Shown piece after piece: positions 1-4,706 of a stretch of 5,986 bases of DNA (its first letter is position 1; every line of letters begins with the position of its first letter). Source of the DNA: an uncultured Oscillospiraceae bacterium (lineage in GTDB: Bacteria; Bacillota; Clostridia; Oscillospirales; Oscillospiraceae). Made by a program: the position numbers and the translations under genes. The notes beneath the pieces were generated by a model. That model was not told the origin of the DNA. It made no database searches and saw nothing but the letters and a program-made list of their open reading frames with translations. The stretch is from NCBI GenBank assembly GCA_934597535.1, contig CAKTRT010000040.1, positions 1 through 5,986 on the forward strand. The letters run 5' to 3'.

Positions 1-79
1 TCGTACGGCTGCACGGCATGCCGGCGAGTATTATACGCAGGCGCTGTGCACGCTGATCGCGGAGCGCTGCGGCCATTGA
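1..79 (+). CDS. C-terminal end of an unidentified protein (partial)
   Basis: The frame beginning at base 2 is open from the window edge to a TGA at 77-79 and gives a 25-residue tail ending in EYYTQALCTLIAERCGH. The residue mix (a helix-like stretch of Y, L, I, A and E) looks like a real protein end, and a hairpin with a T-rich tail follows 18 bases after the stop, as expected after a gene. The fragment is too short to assign to a family. It converges with the hydrolase gene on the other strand. The start lies outside the window. Confidence 0.6.
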   Translation, partial: RTAARHAGEYYTQALCTLIAERCGH

Positions 80-97
80 GGAAAAACGAATATGGAA

Positions 98-132
98 CAG
101 GAGACGGGATATATCCCGCCTCCTGCTTCTTT
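98..132. terminator. Hairpin terminator between convergent genes
   Basis: Bases 98-125 form an almost perfect palindrome. The core 105-118 (CGGGATATATCCCG) is fully self-complementary, and an outer 7-bp arm (98-103 with 120-125, plus position 104 opposite 119) extends it. On the plus strand 104/119 is an A-C mismatch; on the minus strand it is a G-U wobble, so the minus-strand RNA forms the fuller stem. On the plus strand the tail is CTTCTTT (126-132), typical of rho-independent termination. On the minus strand the first T-run (five Ts) lies about 11 bases beyond the stem, so termination there is less certain. It sits between the stop codons of two converging genes (79 and 169), which fits a shared bidirectional terminator. 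Confidence 0.7.
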
Positions 133-168
133 GCACGCTGTGTCCGGGTGAGCTTCCGGCTGCCGCCC

Positions 169-1107
169 TCAGCGCGGCAGATGCTTTTCGATCCACGCCC
201 AGAGGTCGTTGTACACGACTGCGCGGCAGTCTTCGTTTAAGATCTCGTGCCGCAGATTCTCATAGAGCTTCAGCTCTACGTCGCGCACGCCGGCGCGGCG
301 GAAGGCCTCGTATGCGCGCCTGACGCCCTTGCCCATCTCGCCGACGGGGTCCTTGTCGCCGGAGATGAAGAGAATGGGCGTGTTGAGGTTCATCGACGCG
401 ATATTTTTCGGCGTGTTGATGAAGCGGATGCCGCCGAGCATCTCGTAGAAGAGGCCAATGCTCGTCTTTTGCCCGCAGAGAGGATCGGCGATGTAGGCAT
501 CGACATTGTTGTCGCTCGCGCTGAGCCAGTCAAATTCGGTGCGGTTGGGGGCGAACGCCTTGTTGTACGCGCCGAAGGCCAGCGCCTCCACACGCGGGGA
601 GTGCGCCTGAAAGCCGCGGCGCTTGCCCGCGGCCTTGGCAACGGCGCGTCCGCCGGAGACCAGCAGGGGAGACTGATGCCCTGTGCCCATGATGATGGCG
701 GCGTCCACGGTGCCGGGGTAGCGGATGAGATAGGTGCGCGTTAAAAACGAGCCCATCGAGTGCCCCATGAGAAAATGGGGAACATCGGGATATTTTTCCT
801 TCGTGCGGCAGCGCAGGGCGTACATGTCATCCACGACGTGCTTCCAGCCGTCGCGCGGGCCGAAGTAGAGCGTGTCGGCGTCCTTTTCGGCGGAGAGGCC
901 GTGGCCGAGGTGGTCGTTCGCCACGACGGCAAAGCCGTGCCCGGTCATGAATTCAGCAAACGGCGCGTAGCGCATGGCGTACTCCGCCACGCCGTGCGCG
1001 ATCTGTAGGACGCCGATGATCTCACGGCCTTCGGGCGTCCACTCCACCGCGTGGATGCGCGAGGAGCCGTTTGACGAGGAGAAGTAAAATTCCTTGCAAT
1101 TTGTCAT
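169..1107 (-). CDS. Alpha/beta-hydrolase, monoacylglycerol lipase/lysophospholipase type
   Basis: This 312-residue serine hydrolase belongs to the Hydrolase_4 (PF12146) group, whose members cleave a fatty acyl chain from monoacylglycerols or lysophospholipids. The nucleophile elbow GHSMG (115-119) places the catalytic serine at S117. The HG of IAHG (38-39) is the usual oxyanion-hole position, and NDHLGHG (64-70) is a typical family motif. The acid is probably D253 in SGDKDPV (249-255), and the histidine H287 in LRHEILNE. A cap region lies at about 145-220. The length is usual for the family. No signal peptide or membrane segment is visible at the N-terminus (MTNCKEFYFS), so the enzyme is probably cytoplasmic. 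The ATG at 1107 is preceded by AGGAGGG (1123-1117) with a 9-base gap, which supports this start. The gene is divergent from glpK, which suggests that glycerol released by the enzyme is phosphorylated next. Family and fold are secure; the exact substrate is inferred, and another ester or lysophospholipid is possible. Confidence 0.9.
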   Translation of the reverse strand: MTNCKEFYFSSSNGSSRIHAVEWTPEGREIIGVLQIAHGVAEYAMRYAPFAEFMTGHGFAVVANDHLGHGLSAEKDADTLYFGPRDGWKHVVDDMYALRCRTKEKYPDVPHFLMGHSMGSFLTRTYLIRYPGTVDAAIIMGTGHQSPLLVSGGRAVAKAAGKRRGFQAHSPRVEALAFGAYNKAFAPNRTEFDWLSASDNNVDAYIADPLCGQKTSIGLFYEMLGGIRFINTPKNIASMNLNTPILFISGDKDPVGEMGKGVRRAYEAFRRAGVRDVELKLYENLRHEILNEDCRAVVYNDLWAWIEKHLPR

Positions 1108-1124
1108 GGCGCAAAGCCCTCCTG

Positions 1125-1139
1125 CATGATATAATCATG
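1125..1139. promoter_or_regulatory. Short inverted repeat, possible operator
   Basis: CATGAT (1125-1130), ATA, ATCATG (1134-1139) is a perfect 6-bp inverted repeat with a 3-base spacer. It lies between the hydrolase and glpK and covers the TATAAT proposed as the glpK -10 element, where a bound dimeric repressor would block transcription. No regulator gene is visible in the window and the repeat is short and AT-rich, so it could be chance. Confidence 0.3.
1127..1135 (+). promoter_or_regulatory. Extended -10 promoter candidate for glpK
   Basis: TGATATAAT contains a perfect TATAAT (1130-1135) with the TG extension one base upstream, so it may work without a good -35. The -35 position at 17-base spacing (1107-1112) is poor; TTGTCA at 1101-1106 resembles a -35 but lies 23 bases away. 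The predicted start is near 1142, giving a leader of about 55 bases to the glpK ATG at 1197. Confidence 0.5.
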
Positions 1140-1154
1140 GTAACTTTACTAAAT

Positions 1155-1184
1155 AGTATAGCATAAGACGGTCCAAATGAACAA
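1155..1184 (-). promoter_or_regulatory. Extended -10 promoter candidate for the hydrolase gene
   Basis: Read on the minus strand, TGCTATACT (1163-1155) is a TATACT -10 with the TG extension. A weak -35, TTGTTC (1184-1179, three of six consensus bases), lies 18 bases upstream. The predicted start is near 1148, about 40 bases before the hydrolase ATG at 1107. This promoter faces the proposed glpK promoter and their predicted transcripts overlap by a few bases. Confidence 0.5.
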
Positions 1185-1196
1185 GGGGGTATCTTC

Positions 1197-2702
1197 ATGC
1201 AGCGGTATATTTTGGCGCTCGATCAGGGCACGACCAGCTCGCGCGCCATTCTGTTCGGGCGCGACGGCAGCGTCGGCGGACACGCGCAGCAGCCGTTTCG
1301 GCAGTATTATCCGCAGCCCGGCTGGGTCGAGCACGACCCGAACGAGATCTGGGAGAGCGAGCGCGCCGTTGCCGCGCAGGCTTTGCGCGAATCGGGCCTT
1401 GGCCGCGCGGTCGCGGCGATCGGCATCACGAACCAACGCGAGACGACGATTCTTTGGGATCGCGCGACGGGCGAGCCCATCCACAACGCCATCGTCTGGC
1501 AGTGCCGCCGCACGGCGGACATCGCGGATGCCCTTCGCGAAAAGCGCGGCGTGAGCGAGCTTGTGGCCGAGAAAACGGGATTGCACATCGACGCCTACTT
1601 TTCCGCGACGAAGATCAAGTGGCTGCTCGACCACGTCCCCAGCGCGCGGGAAAGGGCCGAGCGCGGCGAAATTTTATTCGGTACGGTGGAGACATGGCTC
1701 ATCTGGAGGCTGACGGGCGGCAAGGTCCACGTGACGGACTACTCGAACGCCAGCCGCACGATGCTCTTCAACATCCACACGCTTTCGTGGGATGAAGAGC
1801 TCTGCGCGCTGCTGGACATTCCGATGAACATTCTGCCGCGTCCCGTGTCCAACTCCGAAGTCTACGGCACGGTGGCGGAGGGCATCGAAGGGCTCGAAGA
1901 GCTCGCGGGCGTGCCGATCTGCGGCGCGGCGGGTGACCAGCAGGCGGCGCTGTTCGGGCAGGGCTGCTTTACGCGCGGACAGGCGAAGAACACCTACGGC
2001 ACGGGCTGCTTCACGCTGATGAACGTCGGCGGTACGCCGGTGCGCTCGCGCGCGAGTCTGGTGACGACTGTGGGTTGGAGCATAAACGGCGGGACGACTT
2101 ACGCGCTTGAGGGCAGCGTCTTCAACGCGGGCTCGGCCATCCAGTGGCTGCGCGATGAACTGGGCATCATTTCGACCTCGCACGAGTGCGACACGCTGGC
2201 CGAAAGCGTTCCTGATACCGGCGGAGTGTACCTCGTGCCCGCGTTCACGGGCCTTGGCGCGCCATACTGGGACATGTACGCGCGCGGCTGCGTTGTGGGC
2301 ATCACGCGCGGCACAACGAAGGCGCACTTTGCCCGTGCGGTACTCGAGTCCATCGCCTATCAGGTCACCGACCTGATGACCGCTATGCGGCAGGATGCGG
2401 GCTGTGAGATCTCCGGGCTGCGCGTAGACGGCGGCGCGAGCGTGAGCGATATAATGATGCAGTTTCAGGCAGACCTTCTGCGCATCCCGGTCGATCGGCC
2501 CGCGATGGTCGAGACGACGGCCTTTGGCGCGGCATCGCTCGCGGGACTGGCCGTGGGCGTGTGGAAGGACTTAAATGAGCTGCATGAACGCCGATGCAGC
2601 GAGAGAGTCTTTATGCCCGTGCGCGCGCAGTATGAATGCGAGGAAATGTACCGCGGCTGGAAGCGTGCCGTGGGCTGCGCGCAGGGCTGGATCGAAAAAT
2701 AG
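1197..2702 (+). CDS. glpK: Glycerol kinase
   Basis: GlpK transfers a phosphate from ATP to glycerol, giving sn-glycerol-3-phosphate in the cytoplasm for lipid synthesis or entry to glycolysis. The 501-residue length is normal for this FGGY-family kinase. The N-terminal phosphate-binding loop is [11 protein letters not shown] (7-17). Glycerol contacts are R81-E82 (TNQRET), Y134 (DAYFSATK) and the catalytic D247 ([12 protein letters not shown]). NTYGTGCF (265-272) and LRVDGGAS (408-415) bind the nucleotide, and [19 protein letters not shown] (302-320) and the C-terminal [12 protein letters not shown] (439-450) are family hallmarks. The ATG at 1197 follows AAGGGGG (1183-1189) with a 7-base gap. 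The loop before AGDQQ (226-243) lacks both the GGTR segment that binds fructose-1,6-bisphosphate in E. coli and the HFYG histidine phosphorylated by HPr in enterococci. The C-terminus lacks the E. coli IIA-Glc docking sequence. No glpF or glpD is in view. No clear terminator follows. Confidence 0.97.
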   Translation: MQRYILALDQGTTSSRAILFGRDGSVGGHAQQPFRQYYPQPGWVEHDPNEIWESERAVAAQALRESGLGRAVAAIGITNQRETTILWDRATGEPIHNAIVWQCRRTADIADALREKRGVSELVAEKTGLHIDAYFSATKIKWLLDHVPSARERAERGEILFGTVETWLIWRLTGGKVHVTDYSNASRTMLFNIHTLSWDEELCALLDIPMNILPRPVSNSEVYGTVAEGIEGLEELAGVPICGAAGDQQAALFGQGCFTRGQAKNTYGTGCFTLMNVGGTPVRSRASLVTTVGWSINGGTTYALEGSVFNAGSAIQWLRDELGIISTSHECDTLAESVPDTGGVYLVPAFTGLGAPYWDMYARGCVVGITRGTTKAHFARAVLESIAYQVTDLMTAMRQDAGCEISGLRVDGGASVSDIMMQFQADLLRIPVDRPAMVETTAFGAASLAGLAVGVWKDLNELHERRCSERVFMPVRAQYECEEMYRGWKRAVGCAQGWIEK

Positions 2703-2747
2703 AAGGGGCTTTCATAAAAACTTTACACTTTTTTCGTAAATTATCCA

Positions 2748-2776
2748 TTGAATTGCGCGGGAAAGGCGCATATACT
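2748..2776 (+). promoter_or_regulatory. Sigma-A-like promoter for the coiled-coil protein gene
   Basis: TTGAAT (2748-2753, four of six consensus bases) and TATACT (2771-2776, five of six) are separated by exactly 17 bases. The predicted start is near 2783, giving a leader of about 33 bases that contains the ribosome binding site AAGGAG (2801-2806). As no terminator is evident between glpK and this point, read-through from glpK could add to expression. Confidence 0.7.
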
Positions 2777-2815
2777 TACGTTTAACAAGCCGAAAGATGA
2801 AAGGAGAAGGAAATC

Positions 2816-3280
2816 ATGGCATTTTTTGATAATTTCAGCAAGAAGGTTCAGGATGTTGCATTTGCAGCAACGGAAAAGGCGCAGCAGGTCGCAGCTGTTG
2901 CCGGCGAGAAGGCGCAGCAGGTCGCGGCGGTCGTCGGCGAAAAGGCGAATGACGTTGCGGACAAGGCGAAGACCGAGTATGAGATGGCCGCCGAGCGCCG
3001 CAGCATCGACAAAAACTATCGCGCCATTGGCGAGTGGTATGTTTCCGCGCTCGAGGGCGATGCGCCCGAGGCGGTGGCCGATGTGGTCAAGGCGATCCGC
3101 GAATCACAGAAGAAGCTCGCCGACTATGAGGCTGCCAAGGCGGCTGCTGCGGCGGCAAAGAAGGCGGAGGAGCCGGTGATCGAGATCACCATCGAAAAAA
3201 CGCCTGCGGCGGAGACGTCCGAAGAGGAAACGGCTGCCGCCGAGGCTCCCGCTGCCGAAGAGAACACGCCCAACGAATGA
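2816..3280 (+). CDS. Small Ala/Glu-rich coiled-coil protein with 11-residue repeats, function unknown
   Basis: This 154-residue protein has no recognised catalytic motif, signal peptide or membrane segment. Residues 1-19 (MAFFDNFSKKVQDVAFAAT) form an amphipathic start. Residues 20-52 are three 11-residue units, EKAQQVAAVAG, EKAQQVAAVVG and EKANDVADKAK, a pattern typical of long amphipathic helices such as those of LEA-like or lipid-associated proteins. Residues 53-106 (KTEYEMAAERRSIDKNYRAI and on) look like the helical core I recall in small clostridial proteins that often carry a zinc ribbon, with a KNYxxIGxWY-type element at 66-75. No cysteine is present, so there is no zinc ribbon. An Ala run (107-114) leads to an acidic tail (129-154). 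The ATG at 2816 follows AAGGAG (2801-2806) with a 9-base gap. The gene has its own promoter and terminator and so is probably transcribed alone. Helical and probably cytoplasmic; any role in membrane or cell-surface stress is speculation. Confidence 0.85.
   Translation: MAFFDNFSKKVQDVAFAATEKAQQVAAVAGEKAQQVAAVVGEKANDVADKAKTEYEMAAERRSIDKNYRAIGEWYVSALEGDAPEAVADVVKAIRESQKKLADYEAAKAAAAAAKKAEEPVIEITIEKTPAAETSEEETAAAEAPAAEENTPNE
2873..2971 (+). repeat. Three in-frame 33-base tandem units
   Basis: Units start at 2873, 2906 and 2939 and encode the 11-residue repeats of the coiled-coil protein. By hand alignment units 1 and 2 match at 28 of 33 bases, with four of the five differences at third codon positions. 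Unit 3 keeps GAAAAGGCG at its start and then diverges. This suggests one recent duplication within an older repeat, with selection on the protein since then. Confidence 0.8.
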
Positions 3281-3288
3281 CCCTGTAT

Positions 3289-3328
3289 GGGACGGCGCGG
3301 CCTAAGAGCCGCGCCGTCCCTCTTTTAT
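3289..3328 (+). terminator. Strong rho-independent terminator
   Basis: A perfect 13-bp stem pairs GGGACGGCGCGGC (3289-3301) with GCCGCGCCGTCCC (3308-3320) around the 6-base loop CTAAGA, followed by the T-rich TCTTTTAT (3321-3328). It starts 8 bases after the coiled-coil gene stop. There is no A-run on the other side, so it acts mainly on the plus strand. It insulates the following ECF-S gene from upstream transcription. Confidence 0.92.
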
Positions 3329-3341
3329 AAAATCTGGTCTG

Positions 3342-3392
3342 TATAATTTGTTTTGTTCTGGACATAGCAATAATACCACCGCGCGCTATAAT
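3342..3392 (+). promoter_or_regulatory. Promoter region of the ECF-S/ywlG operon
   Basis: Two perfect TATAAT boxes lie in the 95 bases between the terminator and the ECF-S gene, at 3342-3347 and 3387-3392. Neither has a convincing -35 at 16-18 bases. TGGACA (3359-3364) is a five-of-six match but lies 22 bases from the second box. CTGGTC (3334-3339) and GACCAG (3395-3400) form a distant inverted repeat that brackets the second box. A promoter must exist here because a strong terminator lies just upstream; which box is used cannot be settled by eye. Confidence 0.5.
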
Positions 3393-3423
3393 ATGACCAG
3401 CAAAAGCAAAGGAGCAATGACCG

Positions 3424-3930
3424 ATGAACGATAAGAAGATCAGAAAGCTTGTGATGACTGCGCTGCTGGCAGCGCTTACCTGTGTCGCTACGATGGTGGT
3501 GCAGATCCCGAGCCCCATGCAGGGCTACGTCAATCTCGGCGACTGTTTTGTGCTGCTGTCCGGCTGGCTGCTGGGGCCGTGGTACGGCTTTGCGGCGGGC
3601 GGCATCGGCTCGATGCTGGCGGATATCCTGCTGGGCTATGCGCATTATGCGCCGGGCACGCTGGCGATCAAGGGCTTGATGGCGCTGGTCGCCGCGCTGA
3701 TCCTTAAGAGCATGAAGGGCAGCAGGGCCGGATATCTGGCGGGCGGCGCCGCGGCGGAATGCATCATGGTGGCCGGTTATTTCGGCTATGCCTCGCTGCT
3801 GCTGGGCAAGGGCCTTGCCGCTGCGGCAAGCATCCCCGGCAACATCTTCCAGGGTGCGGTCGGCCTTGCGGTGGGACTGGCGCTCGCGGCAGTGATGGAG
3901 CGCTCCAGGCTGACGGCCAAGCTGGTCTGA
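3424..3930 (+). CDS. ECF transporter S component (substrate-binding membrane subunit)
   Basis: This 168-residue membrane protein is the substrate-binding subunit of an energy-coupling-factor importer; it captures a vitamin or related small molecule and works with the EcfA, EcfA' and EcfT subunits. The hydrophobic pattern fits six helices at roughly 8-27, 40-52, 55-71, 78-96, 104-127 and 138-158, after a basic N-terminus (MNDKKIRK). Family-type motifs are GYVNLGD (34-40), LLGPWYGFAAGGIGSMLAD (49-67), GYAHYAPGT (71-79) and IKGLMA (82-87), which resemble the PF07155/PF12822 S components. The length is normal. The ATG at 3424 is chosen because AAAGGAG (3408-3414) lies 9 bases upstream; the ATG at 3417 is too close and its frame stops after five codons. 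No ECF ATPase or T subunit is nearby, so a shared (group II) energising module is likely. ywlG follows after 28 bases. Family secure; substrate not resolved. Confidence 0.92.
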   Translation: MNDKKIRKLVMTALLAALTCVATMVVQIPSPMQGYVNLGDCFVLLSGWLLGPWYGFAAGGIGSMLADILLGYAHYAPGTLAIKGLMALVAALILKSMKGSRAGYLAGGAAAECIMVAGYFGYASLLLGKGLAAAASIPGNIFQGAVGLAVGLALAAVMERSRLTAKLV

Positions 3931-3958
3931 GCATGGGATCGAGAGGAGAAGAGAGATT

Positions 3959-4561
3959 ATGGCAGGAACCGTACATGAAGCGGAGAGCCGCGATTTGATC
4001 GCAGAGGTTGAGCAGGAGGCGGCGCGCGCCGCGCGCGAGCTGGTGGAGGCGGCGCACCTGCGCCGCGGACAGATCGTTGTGGTCGGGTGCAGCACGAGCG
4101 AGGTCGTGGGGCACAAGGTGGGCAGCTGGTCCACGCCGGAGGTCGCGGATGCGATCTTCCGCGGGCTTTCCAGCGTGTTTTCACCCATGGGCATTTACAT
4201 TGCCGCCCAGTGCTGCGAGCATCTGAACCGTGCGCTCATTGTGGAGCACGAGGCTGTGCCGGACGGCGAGATCGTCAACGTGCTGCCCCAGCCCAAGGCG
4301 GGCAGCTCGTTTGCAACGGCGGCCTATCAGGCCTTCCGCCATCCTGTGGCGCTCGAGGAGATCCGCGCCGACGCGGGATTGGACATTGGCGGCACGCTGA
4401 TCGGCATGCATCTGAAGAAGGTGGCCGTTCCCGTGCGCCTTGCGCAGAACCATATCGGTCAAGCCATCGTGCTGGCCGCGCGGACGCGCCCCAAATTCAT
4501 CGGCGGTGAGCGCGCGATCTACAATGAAGCGCTGAAGGACGGCTATCCGGCGTTTGACTGA
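3959..4561 (+). CDS. ywlG: UPF0340/TIGR01440 family protein, YwlG-like
   Basis: This 200-residue soluble protein matches the conserved UPF0340 (DUF436) family of Firmicutes, whose biochemical role is not known to me. Diagnostic segments are VVGCSTSEVVG (41-51), CCEHLNRALIVE (85-96), QPKAGSSFATAAY (111-123), DAGLDIGGTLIGMHLK (138-153) and ARTRPKFIGGERAIYN (174-189), all close to B. subtilis YwlG as I recall it. C44, C86, E87, H88, N89 and R90 appear conserved between the two and are candidates for a catalytic or metal site. The first 37 residues are a variable helical stretch. No signal peptide is seen. The ATG at 3959 follows AGAGGAG (3942-3948) with a 10-base gap, and the gene lies 28 bases after the ECF-S stop with no terminator between, so the two are co-transcribed. 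In B. subtilis ywlG lies beside glyA; here it is paired with a transporter instead. Confidence 0.93.
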   Translation: MAGTVHEAESRDLIAEVEQEAARAARELVEAAHLRRGQIVVVGCSTSEVVGHKVGSWSTPEVADAIFRGLSSVFSPMGIYIAAQCCEHLNRALIVEHEAVPDGEIVNVLPQPKAGSSFATAAYQAFRHPVALEEIRADAGLDIGGTLIGMHLKKVAVPVRLAQNHIGQAIVLAARTRPKFIGGERAIYNEALKDGYPAFD

Positions 4562-4568
4562 TGCCGAC

Positions 4569-4618
4569 CCGCAAAAAAGGGCGCGTCTCCCGCAAAGAGA
4601 CGCGCCCTTTTTTTGCGG
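4569..4618. terminator. Symmetric strong terminator after ywlG
   Basis: An 11-bp perfect stem, GGGCGCGTCTC (4579-4589) with GAGACGCGCCC (4597-4607), has a 7-base loop, six As before it (4573-4578) and seven Ts after it (4608-4614). CCGC (4569-4572) and GCGG (4615-4618) extend the pairing outward. It lies 7 bases beyond the ywlG stop. The A-run and T-run make it a good terminator on either strand, although no minus-strand gene is seen downstream. Confidence 0.95.
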
Positions 4619-4644
4619 CCTGCCCGCGTAGAGGAAGCCAACTC

Positions 4645-4674
4645 TTGCACAAAGGGAGGGAAACGTGCTATGAT
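4645..4674 (+). promoter_or_regulatory. Promoter for the M32 carboxypeptidase gene
   Basis: TGCTATGAT (4666-4674) is a TATGAT -10 (five of six bases) with the TG extension. TTGCAC (4645-4650, three of six) lies 18 bases upstream as a weak -35. The predicted start is near 4681, about 26 bases before the ATG at 4707, with the strong AAGGAGG site (4694-4700) in the leader. Its place directly after a terminator supports an independent transcription unit. Confidence 0.6.
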
Positions 4675-4706
4675 GCCGTCAGAATGATAAAGCAAGGAGG
4701 TTTCTT

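Noticed and set aside
247..744. A 165-codon plus-strand open frame opposite the hydrolase
   Set aside because: It lies entirely within the coding sequence of a hydrolase with an intact catalytic triad and shows no protein-like motifs of its own.
1674..2327. A 217-codon minus-strand open frame inside glpK
   Set aside because: It is Arg/Ala-rich antisense sequence of a conserved kinase gene, with no ribosome binding site or family motif.
3329..3423. Possible riboswitch ahead of the ECF-S transporter gene
   Set aside because: I looked for TPP, FMN, preQ1 and similar conserved cores because such transporters often carry them. The leader is at most about 70 bases and no known core or stable multi-stem fold is evident.
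3417..3434. Five-codon upstream frame starting at the ATG at 3417
   Set aside because: The ATG is only 2 bases from the Shine-Dalgarno sequence and the frame ends at once; it is most likely chance, though it overlaps the true start.
3325..4194. A 289-codon minus-strand open frame across the ECF-S gene and the start of ywlG
   Set aside because: It spans two well-supported plus-strand genes and their spacer and its translation is compositionally odd (rich in R, H, Q and S), so it is a shadow.
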